Source: Pseudomonas sp. Bc-h
Lineage (GTDB): Bacteria > Pseudomonadota > Gammaproteobacteria > Pseudomonadales > Pseudomonadaceae
Assembly (NCBI RefSeq): GCF_002080045.1
Contig: NZ_MUIN01000013.1
Location: 162,684-226,683, forward strand
Reading direction: 5' to 3'
DNA: 64,000 bases
The position numbers and the translations under genes were made by a program. This document shows, piece by piece, positions 34,896-42,419 of the stretch. Below the pieces are notes generated by a model. It saw only the letters and a list, made by a program, of their open reading frames with translations, did no database searches and was not told the DNA's origin. The stretch's first letter is position 1. Each line of letters opens with the position of its first letter.

Positions 34896-34926
34896 GACGC
34901 CGGAGTGGTGCAAAGCCGGCGTCGCG
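34896..34926 (+). terminator. Candidate terminator after the CheB/CheR hybrid
   Basis: Arms GACGCCGG (34896-34903) and CCGGCGTC (34916-34923) form an 8-bp stem with a 12-base loop. The following GCGTTTGG has only three T, so termination strength is uncertain. Confidence 0.5.
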
Positions 34927-34956
34927 TTTGGCGTCCGAGAACGTTGTTTTGCAAGG

Positions 34957-35472
34957 TTACTGCGCAGCGTCGCCACCGTGAGCTTTAGCTAACGCCTGCG
35001 CCTGAGACAGATGCGCTTTGAGCTTTGGCAGAGTCTCGGTCGCAAAGGCCTTCAGGTCTGCATCTTTGCCGTTGGCAGCTTCTTCCTCGAACAGTTTGAT
35101 CGTCGCTTCGTGAGCCTTGACCTGGTTGTTCGCGTAGGCCTGGTCAAAAGATTTCGCACTTCGCAGTTCCAGGATCATGGCCTTAGCCTTGTCCATCAAC
35201 TGAGCGTCGTCGGACACCTCCAGGTTCTTGGAGGTCGCGAGCGTTTTGAGCTTCTCGTTGGCCGCGGAGTGATCCTTGATCATCATTTCAGCGAAGCTCT
35301 TCACGTCGGCAGAAGTACCTTTCTCCTGAGCGAGCTTGCCAGCTTCGACTTCGGCGACACCCTTCGCCGACGCGTCTTCTACGAAGTCATCATTGTCTTG
35401 TGCTGCGAAAACTCCCTGGCTCGCCATACCGATAACAATCGCCAGCACTGAGGTACGTACTAAGTGGGTCAT
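34957..35472 (-). CDS. DUF4142 periplasmic protein
   Basis: A 171-residue protein with a signal peptide ending near residue 23 (GVFA|AQ). The mature part is a ferritin-like four-helix DUF4142 domain: FVEDASAKGVAEVEAGKLAQ, VKSFAEMMIKDHSAANEKLK, and HEATIKLFEEEAANGKD. Such proteins are periplasmic, stress-induced and of unknown chemistry. It is divergent from the YciE/YciF gene with AlgU-like elements on both sides of the gap. Confidence 0.9.
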   Translation of the reverse strand: MTHLVRTSVLAIVIGMASQGVFAAQDNDDFVEDASAKGVAEVEAGKLAQEKGTSADVKSFAEMMIKDHSAANEKLKTLATSKNLEVSDDAQLMDKAKAMILELRSAKSFDQAYANNQVKAHEATIKLFEEEAANGKDADLKAFATETLPKLKAHLSQAQALAKAHGGDAAQ

Positions 35473-35520
35473 TTGCTCATTCCTTTACAGATGAAAAGTG
35501 GGTGCCCTAAGCACTTGAAT

Positions 35521-35547
35521 CTCGACTGGCTAACCTTTTTGCGGTTC
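35521..35547 (-). promoter_or_regulatory. Candidate AlgU-type promoter for DUF4142 gene
   Basis: On the minus strand GAACCG (35542-35547), 16 bases, TCGAG (35521-35525), 49 bases upstream of the start. Weaker than others but with the same spacing. Confidence 0.3.
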
Positions 35548-35627
35548 CGAAAAAATTCGCAGACGGTCAGGATTACCGTCAGCGAACGTCAGAATGTGCA
35601 TTTCGTCGGCTGACTTTCTAGAGGCTC

Positions 35628-35655
35628 GAACGTCTCTCAGCGGAGCAAGGTCGAG
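35628..35655 (+). promoter_or_regulatory. Candidate AlgU-type promoter for the YciE/YciF-catalase genes
   Basis: GAACGT (35628-35633), 17 bases, TCGAG (35651-35655), 67 bases before the ATG at 35722. It shares TCGAG with the divergent element at 35521. Confidence 0.3.
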
Positions 35656-35721
35656 TAAGTAACTGGCGCGCAGTCGCTCAGTGAACCATCGACTAAACCT
35701 TCATTGGATGAGGATGCAATC

Positions 35722-36222
35722 ATGGCAAGAACCACCGTTGACGATCTGTTCATTCACGAACTGTCTGACGTTTATAGTGCGGAAAAGCAGATCACCAAGG
35801 CGCTTCCACGACTGGCGCGTGCGGCGACTAACCCTAAACTTTCTGAGGCGTTCACATCCCATCTGGAGGAGACTCAAGGTCAGATCGAACGCATTGATCA
35901 ACTCGTTGAACAGGCCGGACTGAAGCTCAAACGCATGAAATGCGTGGCGATGGAAGGCTTGGTCGAAGAGAGCAAGGAATTGCTCGACGAAATCGAGAAA
36001 GGGGAGGTGCTCGACGCAGCGCTGATCGGTGCCTGCCAGAAAGTTGAGCACTACGAGATTGCCAGCTACGGCACTTTGATCGCAATGGCCAAACACCTTG
36101 GGATGACCGATGCGGCCAACCTGTTGGCCGAGACGCTGGCAGAAGAGAAAGCGGCTGACGAAAAACTTTCAGCCATTGCTGAGCAGGGTGGCAATCAAGC
36201 GGCGACGATGACCAAGAAGTAA
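35722..36222 (+). CDS. YciE/YciF ferritin-like protein (DUF892)
   Basis: A 166-residue four-helix DUF892 protein. It starts ARTTVDDLFIHELSDVYSAEKQ and has the family blocks FTSHLEETQGQIERIDQL and CQKVEHYEIASYGTLIAMA. The glutamate and histidine residues for a di-metal site (E in HLEETQ, H in VEHYEI) are present. ATG 35722 has ATGAGGATG upstream. In enterics yciE/yciF are RpoS-controlled stress genes that sit beside the Mn-catalase gene katN, exactly as here. Confidence 0.92.
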   Translation: MARTTVDDLFIHELSDVYSAEKQITKALPRLARAATNPKLSEAFTSHLEETQGQIERIDQLVEQAGLKLKRMKCVAMEGLVEESKELLDEIEKGEVLDAALIGACQKVEHYEIASYGTLIAMAKHLGMTDAANLLAETLAEEKAADEKLSAIAEQGGNQAATMTKK

Positions 36223-36412
36223 AACGGTCTCGCTGGCTCTAGTTCCTTTTGAATCTGAAAGGGGGTGAACCCACTCAGCCACTACAGGTTTTTTGCGCTC
36301 ATTCATAACCATGCCATAGGCATCTAAAGAACAGTTCCCGTACTGCCAGTTGCATGTATTTATGCAGCGTGGAACTGCTCGTCTCAAGACAAGTTCTGAT
36401 GGGAGAATGACC

Positions 36413-37297
36413 ATGTTTCTTCATAACAAAAGACTTCAATACACCGTACGAGTAGCTGAGCCCAACCCCGGTCTCGCTAACCTGCTTCTTGAGCAATTCG
36501 GTGGGGCCCAAGGTGAACTTGCAGCCGCAACTCGCTATTTCACCCAGGCACTGGCTGAGGAAGACCCAGGCCGCAAAGATTTGCTGCTAGACATCGCGAC
36601 AGAAGAGTTAAGCCACCTGGAGATAATCGGCTCAATCATCGTGATGCTGAATAAGGGGGCCAAAGGCAAGATGGCGGAGGGCGTCCAGGAGGAGGGCGAG
36701 CTGTATAGAGATATCAACGGCGCGGGCAATGACTCTCACATCACCAGCCTGCTCTACGGTGGAGGGGCCCCGTTGGTCAACTCTGCGGGTGTGCCCTGGA
36801 CGGCGGCATACATCGATACCATCGGTGAGCCTACGGCTGATTTCCGCTCGAACATCGCTGCTGAAGCCCGCGCAAAGATCGTCTACGAACGGCTAATGAA
36901 CGTCACGACTGATCCTGGTATCAAAGACGCGCTTGGCTTTCTGATGACGCGAGAGATCGCTCACCAACTGTCGTTCGAAAAAGCGCTCCACTCCATCCAG
37001 CCAAACTTCCCTCAGGGCAAGCTGCCTGGAATGCCAGAGTTCTCCCGAACCTATTACAGCATGTCCAACGGCGAACCGGCTGTGCGTGGCCCATGGAATA
37101 GCGAAGAAGAGTTTGATTTCGTCGAGCATCCTCAACCCGCTGTAGACGGAGGCGATGGCACCGCCTCGGTGAGCTTAAGCGAAGACGACTCGGTGACGCT
37201 CACGATGCTCAAGGAGCGGACAAAGTCTGATACCGACAGTGATCCCATGACAGGAGCTGACTTGGGCTCGGGCTTGGCTCAAGGCGTGCGCGAGTGA
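36413..37297 (+). CDS. Manganese catalase (KatN-like)
   Basis: A 294-residue di-manganese catalase, which removes hydrogen peroxide without heme. Metal-ligand segments are visible: E in QGELAAATRYF (about 35), E and H in TEELSHLEI (about 66-69), E in RSNIAAEARAKIVYERL, and H in MTREIAHQLSFEKAL. The C-terminal tail (about 235-294) is acidic and low-complexity. ATG 36413 has GGGAGA upstream. The 190-base gap from the YciE/YciF gene could hold its own promoter, but an operon is also possible. Confidence 0.93.
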   Translation: MFLHNKRLQYTVRVAEPNPGLANLLLEQFGGAQGELAAATRYFTQALAEEDPGRKDLLLDIATEELSHLEIIGSIIVMLNKGAKGKMAEGVQEEGELYRDINGAGNDSHITSLLYGGGAPLVNSAGVPWTAAYIDTIGEPTADFRSNIAAEARAKIVYERLMNVTTDPGIKDALGFLMTREIAHQLSFEKALHSIQPNFPQGKLPGMPEFSRTYYSMSNGEPAVRGPWNSEEEFDFVEHPQPAVDGGDGTASVSLSEDDSVTLTMLKERTKSDTDSDPMTGADLGSGLAQGVRE

Positions 37298-37362
37298 ATT
37301 GTAAATTTGAGATTGCGACGTTCCCTTGCCGGGCAATAGGTGTAATGAACGATTGAGAGGGT

Positions 37363-37566
37363 ATGGCTATGAGCGTATCGACAATGACAAGCACGGTCAG
37401 CGACGACGATGTAATGGGGCGCCAGGCGAATTATGAGCCTTATCTTCGGCGCTTTGAGGCTGAAGCGATGGCACTGGAAAGAGGTTTTAAAACCGCACTG
37501 TTCATAGAGCAGTTCAAGGCAGGTTTGTTGCCGAATGCGGGTCGTGACAGTCATCGCCTGCAATGA
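37363..37566 (+). CDS. Small hypothetical protein
   Basis: A 67-residue soluble protein, MAMSVSTMTSTVSDDDV at the start and a helical FEAEAMALERGFKTALFIEQF segment in parts. GAGAGGG precedes the ATG at a good distance. It follows the catalase by 65 bases and ends before a strong terminator, so it is plausibly in the same transcript. No known domain. Confidence 0.6.
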   Translation: MAMSVSTMTSTVSDDDVMGRQANYEPYLRRFEAEAMALERGFKTALFIEQFKAGLLPNAGRDSHRLQ

Positions 37567-38066
37567 ATGCCGTTTATCTCCTTTTCATGAAATGTCGACA
37601 ACGAGAGGGATGGCCCACTCTCGAACTCATTGAGGATCATGAGTAACTCCCTCACTTGCCCGCATCCGATGCGGGCTTTTTTTGCGCTGATACTGGCTAA
37701 GCGTCACGACGGGTTTCTTTTCGCTAACGTCGGTGGGCAACAGCGGACGCAGCATCGGGCTGGAGGTTGAAAGCAGGTAAGCGTCCGGTAAAGACGCCTT
37801 CCTGACGCCAACGCCCTTATAGCTGAGATCGGGTAGTAGACTACGCCGCACGCTTGCGACGCTTTAGCTGGCGCTGAGATTGAGCGGATGCTTGAACGGC
37901 GTGACGTGGCCTTGGCCGCGATACAGAACAGGATAGGAAGTTCGCGGCCTCATCCGGACGCTGAGTTAGGCACGCGTCTGCATCGCCCTGTTTATGTAAA
38001 CAGATGAGTTTAGCGACTAGATCAATTAGGCGAAATTCTCGTAAAGAATCCCGCCTAATCCGGTAA
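37567..38066. other. 500-base region with terminator and palindromes, no convincing gene
   Basis: A terminator lies at 37658. A 16-bp palindrome CTGTTTATGTAAACAG lies at 37988-38003. An imperfect hairpin at 38025-38059 (ATTAGGCG / CGCCTAAT) follows the stop of the reductase gene on the minus strand. A 74-codon frame (37627-37851, minus) overlaps the terminator and lacks a ribosome site. The sequence between may be decayed DNA, but I could not identify a parent gene. Confidence 0.45.
37658..37684 (+). terminator. Rho-independent terminator downstream of catalase/small gene
   Basis: Stem GCCCGCAT (37658-37665) / ATGCGGGC (37669-37676) with a 3-base loop and seven T residues. Confidence 0.9.
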
Positions 38067-38801
38067 TCAGGCCGTCATAGCGCGATTCGTGGCAACAATT
38101 TGCTCATGTGTAAACTGACTGCCGGGAGTCATGAACTTGGCAATCAAGGCATCGCGGTTTTGGGGCGCCCGTGCCTTGCCTGCCGCCTCCAGCGCCATCT
38201 TCAGCTCCGGCAATGTCAGCTCGGTGCAGTAGGCTGGTGTTCCTGGTTGCTGACGCCACGAATCTTCAAGGTTACCAGCGGCAAGCGCGATAAAGCCCGT
38301 ATCCTCAACGAGATCCTGCGCGATGGCCTCAGCATGAACGTCATCCCCTGCTACAGGTAAGGCAATGCGTGTCGAAGATCCAGTTGGTTGCCGATTGTCG
38401 GCAAGAGTCGCTGCAAGAACGGCGTTCCAGGCCTTAACGACCGGGCGGCCAATCTGCTCGCTTACCCAAACGCTCTCAGGCTTGCCGTCGTCAACTTCTT
38501 TGATTGCCCCGTCGCGTCCCGGATAGTAATTGGACGTGTCAATGACAACGGTTTTCTCGGGGACATTCTTTAACGTCTGTTTAAGATCTGGATATTTTGC
38601 GAAGGGTATCGAGAGGATTACAACGTCTACCTCTGACACCGCCTCTTCCTTGGTCACAGCGTGTGCGCCGATTTCACTGACTAGGTTTTGAAGGCTTTCA
38701 GGGCCTTTCGAATTTGCCAGCTTAACTTCATGGCCGCACGCGACGAGCTTGCGGGCAAGGGTAGCCCCAATATTGCCGGCGCCGATAATTCCGATTTTCA
38801 T
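38067..38801 (-). CDS. NADPH-dependent F420-reductase-like / coenzyme-binding oxidoreductase
   Basis: A 244-residue Rossmann protein of the NADP oxidoreductase (F420-dependent type) family. It has MKIGIIGAGNIGATLARKLVACGH, VDVVILSIPFAKYPD, VVIDTSNYYPGRDG and the proline-rich substrate-side PVVKAWNAVLA. Proteobacteria lack F420, so it probably uses NADP(H) with another partner. ATG 38801 has GGAGGTT upstream. It follows a nitroreductase by 135 bases on the same strand and may belong to the same MarR-controlled group. Local base composition looks less GC-rich than the flanks. Confidence 0.82.
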   Translation of the reverse strand: MKIGIIGAGNIGATLARKLVACGHEVKLANSKGPESLQNLVSEIGAHAVTKEEAVSEVDVVILSIPFAKYPDLKQTLKNVPEKTVVIDTSNYYPGRDGAIKEVDDGKPESVWVSEQIGRPVVKAWNAVLAATLADNRQPTGSSTRIALPVAGDDVHAEAIAQDLVEDTGFIALAAGNLEDSWRQQPGTPAYCTELTLPELKMALEAAGKARAPQNRDALIAKFMTPGSQFTHEQIVATNRAMTA

Positions 38802-38936
38802 TTCAATAACCTCCTCACCTACAACCAATATTCAAGTTGCTGCCTGGCTAGGTGTGCGAATGAACCAAGCGTGTCGCGAAGCCGCTGCGATCTGGGGTGA
38901 GCACGCATGTCGCTTGACTCAGGTAAATACGACTCT

Positions 38937-39653
38937 TCAAGAATGAAAGGTTACGCTGTCGGTAATCGGCACACGATCCATATGCATGCGGTTGCCAGGA
39001 GCACTTTCGTCCGGGTAGCCGAATGACATTCCAAACAGCATTTTCATTTCTTCGGATATGCCTAGCACCTCTCGGATCGTACCTGCATAGAACCCAAGCG
39101 AGGTTTGCGGAATGCCGCCTAACCCTCGGGCAGCAAGCGACAGTAGGAAGGTCTGCCCATACATGCCAATGTCGCCAGCAGTGCGAACGTTGTCCCCAAA
39201 GACAGGCATGAATAAAAAAACAGCCTGGGGCGCGTTGAAAAAGGACAAGTTCAAAGCCGCCGCTCGCCGCCGCCCCTCTTTGTCTTCGCGCTTAACGTTC
39301 ATGGCCTCATAGTAGGCTTTGCCCTGCGCATTCTTGCGTTCCCCATAAGGGCCGTAAAAAGCACCCATATCGAACGAGAAGTCAGGTGTGAACTCTCCGG
39401 CATTGTTTTTCGCGTGGAGGGTTTGCGAAAGCTCGATCAATTTTTGGCCACGGACAATATGGACGTCCCATGGCTGGGTGTTGCAGTTGGAGGGGGCGCA
39501 CTGGGCATCTTTCAACACCTCCTGGAGGATGTGGTCGGGCACAGGAGTGTCTAAAAAGCCACGAAAAGACCGCCTAGTGCGGGCCGTCTTTTGAAACGGT
39601 AGGGTGTCATCCAGCGCTGCATCAGCATCGAACCTAGCCATTGAAATAGTCAT
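38937..39653 (-). CDS. Nitroreductase family flavoprotein
   Basis: A 238-residue FMN-dependent nitroreductase. Signatures: RTRRSFRGFLDTPVPDHILQ (FMN contact), APSNCNTQPWDVHIV, AALNLSFFNAPQAVFLF and LAARGLGGIPQTSL. It probably reduces quinones or nitro compounds with NAD(P)H. ATG 39653 has AGAGGAAC upstream; another ATG lies four codons in. A MarR-type regulator gene ends 30 bases upstream, so the two are likely co-transcribed. Confidence 0.9.
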   Translation of the reverse strand: MTISMARFDADAALDDTLPFQKTARTRRSFRGFLDTPVPDHILQEVLKDAQCAPSNCNTQPWDVHIVRGQKLIELSQTLHAKNNAGEFTPDFSFDMGAFYGPYGERKNAQGKAYYEAMNVKREDKEGRRRAAALNLSFFNAPQAVFLFMPVFGDNVRTAGDIGMYGQTFLLSLAARGLGGIPQTSLGFYAGTIREVLGISEEMKMLFGMSFGYPDESAPGNRMHMDRVPITDSVTFHS

Positions 39654-39683
39654 GAGTTCCTCTTTGAGCAAATGTATGAATTT

Positions 39684-40115
39684 TCAGTCGGTTGCCGGAT
39701 GGCCAAGCGCATCAAGAGTGTGCCGAAGCTCATCAATGCCCAGCTCATCGAGCTGGCAAGCTGACCTGATTTTGCTAGTAATTCCCCGTATGTCGGCTTC
39801 CAACAAGCGGCTCTTGGCGGTCAAGTCGACGATTACGCGACGCTCATCGGCAGGATCCCGCGTGCGAGTGACGAGCCCAGCAGCCTCAAGCCGCTTCAGC
39901 AATGGCGTTATTGTTCCAGCGTCCATTGCCAGGCAGGTTCCAAGCGCACCCACTGAAAGTGGCGAGCCGTTTAGAAGCTCCAGAATGACGAGATACTGCG
40001 GGAAGGTCAGGCCCAACGGTTCAAGAAAAGGTTTGTGCAATCGCACCACGCGATTCGCCGCCGCATAGAGCGAAAACGATAGCTGGGTACCAACCCGCTT
40101 CCGGTTCGAGGTCAT
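39684..40115 (-). CDS. MarR/OhrR-like transcriptional regulator lacking the sensing cysteine
   Basis: A 143-residue MarR-family regulator closest in pattern to OhrR: QLSFSLYAAANRVVR, FLEPLGLTFPQYLVILEL, DAGTITPLLKRLEAAGLVTR and RDPADERRVIVDLT. OhrR proteins carry a peroxide-reactive cysteine in the first motif (QLCF); here that position is serine. It may therefore sense a ligand rather than a peroxide. ATG 40115 fits the family start; the longer open frame upstream looks non-coding. A small palindrome CTAT-TGT-ATAG lies at 40127-40137, just upstream, as a candidate operator. Confidence 0.87.
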   Translation of the reverse strand: MTSNRKRVGTQLSFSLYAAANRVVRLHKPFLEPLGLTFPQYLVILELLNGSPLSVGALGTCLAMDAGTITPLLKRLEAAGLVTRTRDPADERRVIVDLTAKSRLLEADIRGITSKIRSACQLDELGIDELRHTLDALGHPATD

Positions 40116-40414
40116 TTCATAGCTCGCTATTGTATAGTGCGCGATATATTCTCGAAAGGAAGCACTGATGTCAACCGACGCCGTCCGCCGCCATAGGACG
40201 TCCGGATCTGGTTCAGTAGACGTAGCTCTCGCAGACATCTCATGATGGATGACGGTGCGTGGGAATTGTGACGGAATGGCGCACGTTTGGGCCTCTGACG
40301 TATCTCGGCGGTTGCCGTTGGCGGAACGACCGCCTTCAGCTTCGGATTACGCGCGACCCTGAACTCGACCTCATCTGGTGTGTAGCCGGGCGATATCCAA
40401 CTGCCGGTCTCCTC
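40116..40414. other. 299-base gap upstream of the MarR gene
   Basis: It carries the probable MarR operator/promoter (palindrome at 40127-40137). On the minus strand, one frame stays open from just after the Yip1 stop to about 40127 (roughly 95 codons) but has no start with a ribosome site; it may be a gene remnant or chance. Confidence 0.35.
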
Positions 40415-41017
40415 CTATCGCAGATACCCAGGCGTTAGATAGTTAAACCAAAACAAGATCACGCTAACCAGTGTTGTCACCAACAGTAATAAACCTACAC
40501 CCCATGCGCATGCAGCATAGAGATAGCCCTGTTGCTCATCTTTAAGCCTCATGAATGTCGAGATCCCGATGAACAACAGGTAAGTCGAGTACGCGGACGC
40601 TAGAAGCAATACTGCAACCGCCAACCAGCGGCTAGGGTACAAAGCTCCCAGACCTGCTACAAAGAGCGGAGTCGCGGTGTAGGCCGCGAATCCGATGCAC
40701 TGATTCAAGGTGGGCCTTGCATCGAATGATCGCGACATCCAGCGAATGAATCCACCCATAAGCGCGCTACCCATCAGGATGCTGCAGTAGAAAAGCACGC
40801 ACAGCTGAAACGCACTTGTCGGCTGCAACATCACTTTCTCGTCGCCTACGAGGCTCCATCCCACCTGCGTAGTCCCAACATACAGTGCTATTACAGGGAT
40901 CAACGCAAGAAGCACCAGATGAGCCAGATAGTGACGAGGATGGTCTGCCTCCTCATCACGGATATTCCTCCAGGCGTGGCCTGGATGAGTAAAAAGGTCT
41001 ATCAAATGCATAGACAT
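40415..41017 (-). CDS. Yip1 family membrane protein
   Basis: A 200-residue inner-membrane protein with five predicted helices, resembling bacterial Yip1-domain proteins (LFTHPGHAWRNIRDEE near the start, then FAAYTATPLFVAGLGALYP). ATG 41017 has GGAGGGTC upstream. Role unknown; such proteins are often in envelope-stress sets. An AlgU-like element with 15-base spacing (GAACGA-N15-TCAAG) precedes it but is out of the usual range. Confidence 0.85.
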   Translation of the reverse strand: MSMHLIDLFTHPGHAWRNIRDEEADHPRHYLAHLVLLALIPVIALYVGTTQVGWSLVGDEKVMLQPTSAFQLCVLFYCSILMGSALMGGFIRWMSRSFDARPTLNQCIGFAAYTATPLFVAGLGALYPSRWLAVAVLLLASAYSTYLLFIGISTFMRLKDEQQGYLYAACAWGVGLLLLVTTLVSVILFWFNYLTPGYLR

Positions 41018-41145
41018 GTCGCGACCCTCCGTAACTTGAGTTTCAGAAACCAGCTCGTTCCATGCCAGTGATGAGGCTTGTCATTATTGGGCTCAAAGAG
41101 GGCGCAGGGAATTCCAGCAAGCTGCCGAACGGTATGCAGATTGAG

Positions 41146-41388
41146 CTAGAGATTACCGGTCTCGCCGGTGGCCTCGGCCAAGGTGGCAAGAGCAGTTTCC
41201 ATCTCGGTGATCGAGCCATTGAGGTTGCTGAAGCACTCGCAGAGCGATTGCTCTGAATCAACGGTCTGGTGGCCCTCCAACTGGCCAACCTGTGCGAGTT
41301 CTACCCGTTCAAGCTCGCCTACCGCTTCTCGAAGTGATCGCAGCATGGCGGCAACTCTTTTCATCTGGCTGTTTCTGATCTCGCTCAT
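41146..41388 (-). CDS. Hypothetical coiled-coil protein
   Basis: An 80-residue protein that is almost entirely helical with heptad-like leucines (AAMLRSLREAVGELERVELA). No known domain, weak ribosome site. Possible because its codon pattern looks natural and it has no better alternative in the region. Confidence 0.45.
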   Translation of the reverse strand: MSEIRNSQMKRVAAMLRSLREAVGELERVELAQVGQLEGHQTVDSEQSLCECFSNLNGSITEMETALATLAEATGETGNL

Positions 41389-41712
41389 GGGACACCGGAA
41401 GTCGGGCGGGCTTGACTATTCGGACACCACGCGTGCCCTTAGTGTGCAGCTAATTTGGCGTGCATTCGATTGATAACGACAGCGGGACCTGTGGCTCGCC
41501 CCATCGCTTCAGAGGCCGCTGCGGGAGAGACGCAGCGGGCAGGGGTGGTTGAGTCTCTAATCAAACTGATGACATTTGCTGTTGAACTCAAAGGCTACAT
41601 TTTGCTCAACCTAGCAAGGCGCGCTGACGGTATGGTCGTAAAGACCTTGAATAGGCACCTCGGTCCCTGATCGTGCTGATCAAGTACCCAACACAAACAC
41701 TGAGGATGCGTC
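41389..41712. other. 324-base intergenic region
   Basis: No gene is seen. A good AlgU-type element (GAACTC-N16-TCAAC) lies at 41584-41610, pointing at the cyclodeaminase-family gene at 41713, about 100 bases away. Confidence 0.4.
41584..41610 (+). promoter_or_regulatory. Candidate AlgU-type promoter for the cyclodeaminase-family gene
   Basis: GAACTC (41584-41589), 16 bases, TCAAC (41606-41610). Confidence 0.42.
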
Positions 41713-42288
41713 ATGAGCGTGTGGTCATGCACTCTGAATTCGTTCTGCGATCAAGTGGCTTCGTCAGCCCCCATACCAAGCTGCGGAGCCACCGCATGCG
41801 TGTGTGCGAGTCTGGCCCTGGCGCTCCTGCAGATGGCGATTCGAAAGTCTTACGATCAGGAACAAACCGACAGCGAGCTAGATCTCGACGTTATTAAAGG
41901 GCAGCAGTTGCTGACCGTGATGAAGGCACATGCTGACAACGACATGCGAACTTTCGGCGCCTTTATCGAGGATGCCGGGACAGGATCTTCTCGTCACAGT
42001 CGCCAGCATGCGCTTGACATAACCTTAGGTTCATTAGCCGCTGCGCGGTCCTGCTATGAGGGTATCGTGCTTGCGCAAAGCGCTGTTTCAAACGTAAAGA
42101 GAGCATTGCAGTGCGACGTGGTCTCGTCTGCTTTGATGATGCACGCCAGCCTTTCTGCGCTTCTCATAAACGTTGATATGGATGCAGCCAATCTTCCTGC
42201 CTCCAGCCAGACAACCGAGCTGATGCGCGCCCGTGCAGACTTACAGTCACAGGCAGATGAATTACTGGCACGTCTGCGGGGGGTATAG
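41713..42288 (+). CDS. Cyclodeaminase/cyclohydrolase (FTCD_C/FchA) family protein
   Basis: A 191-residue helical protein. The N-terminal SFCDQVASSAPIPSCGATAC matches the signature of formiminotransferase-cyclodeaminase C-domain and FchA proteins, whose usual form is a glycine-rich P-x-G-G-G-S/A segment. Here the glycines are replaced by S-C-G, so folate binding or catalysis may be altered. Length is normal for FchA (about 200). No folate, histidine or glycine-cleavage genes are adjacent, so the role is unclear. The start has TGAGGATG upstream. Confidence 0.68.
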   Translation: MSVWSCTLNSFCDQVASSAPIPSCGATACVCASLALALLQMAIRKSYDQEQTDSELDLDVIKGQQLLTVMKAHADNDMRTFGAFIEDAGTGSSRHSRQHALDITLGSLAAARSCYEGIVLAQSAVSNVKRALQCDVVSSALMMHASLSALLINVDMDAANLPASSQTTELMRARADLQSQADELLARLRGV

Positions 42289-42419
42289 CGCTCGGCCAAT
42301 GCGTGGGATTGCGCTGAGCTCGGTTCTCAGGATGCGATTGGTAAGAGGGATTTTTCAATGGCTCCCTGGTCTATCGGCTAAGGCGGGTCTGCTCAAGTGC
42401 CACCAGCGCGTCGTTGTTC

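Noticed and set aside
36372..36399. GAACTG-N17-TCTGA, an excellent AlgU match before the Mn-catalase
   Set aside because: The -10 lies only 14 bases before the ATG, so the start of transcription would fall in or after the ribosome site. Kept out of the promoter list.
37627..37851. Possible 74-residue gene on the minus strand
   Set aside because: Its 3' part runs through the strong terminator at 37658, it has no ribosome site and no recognised domain.
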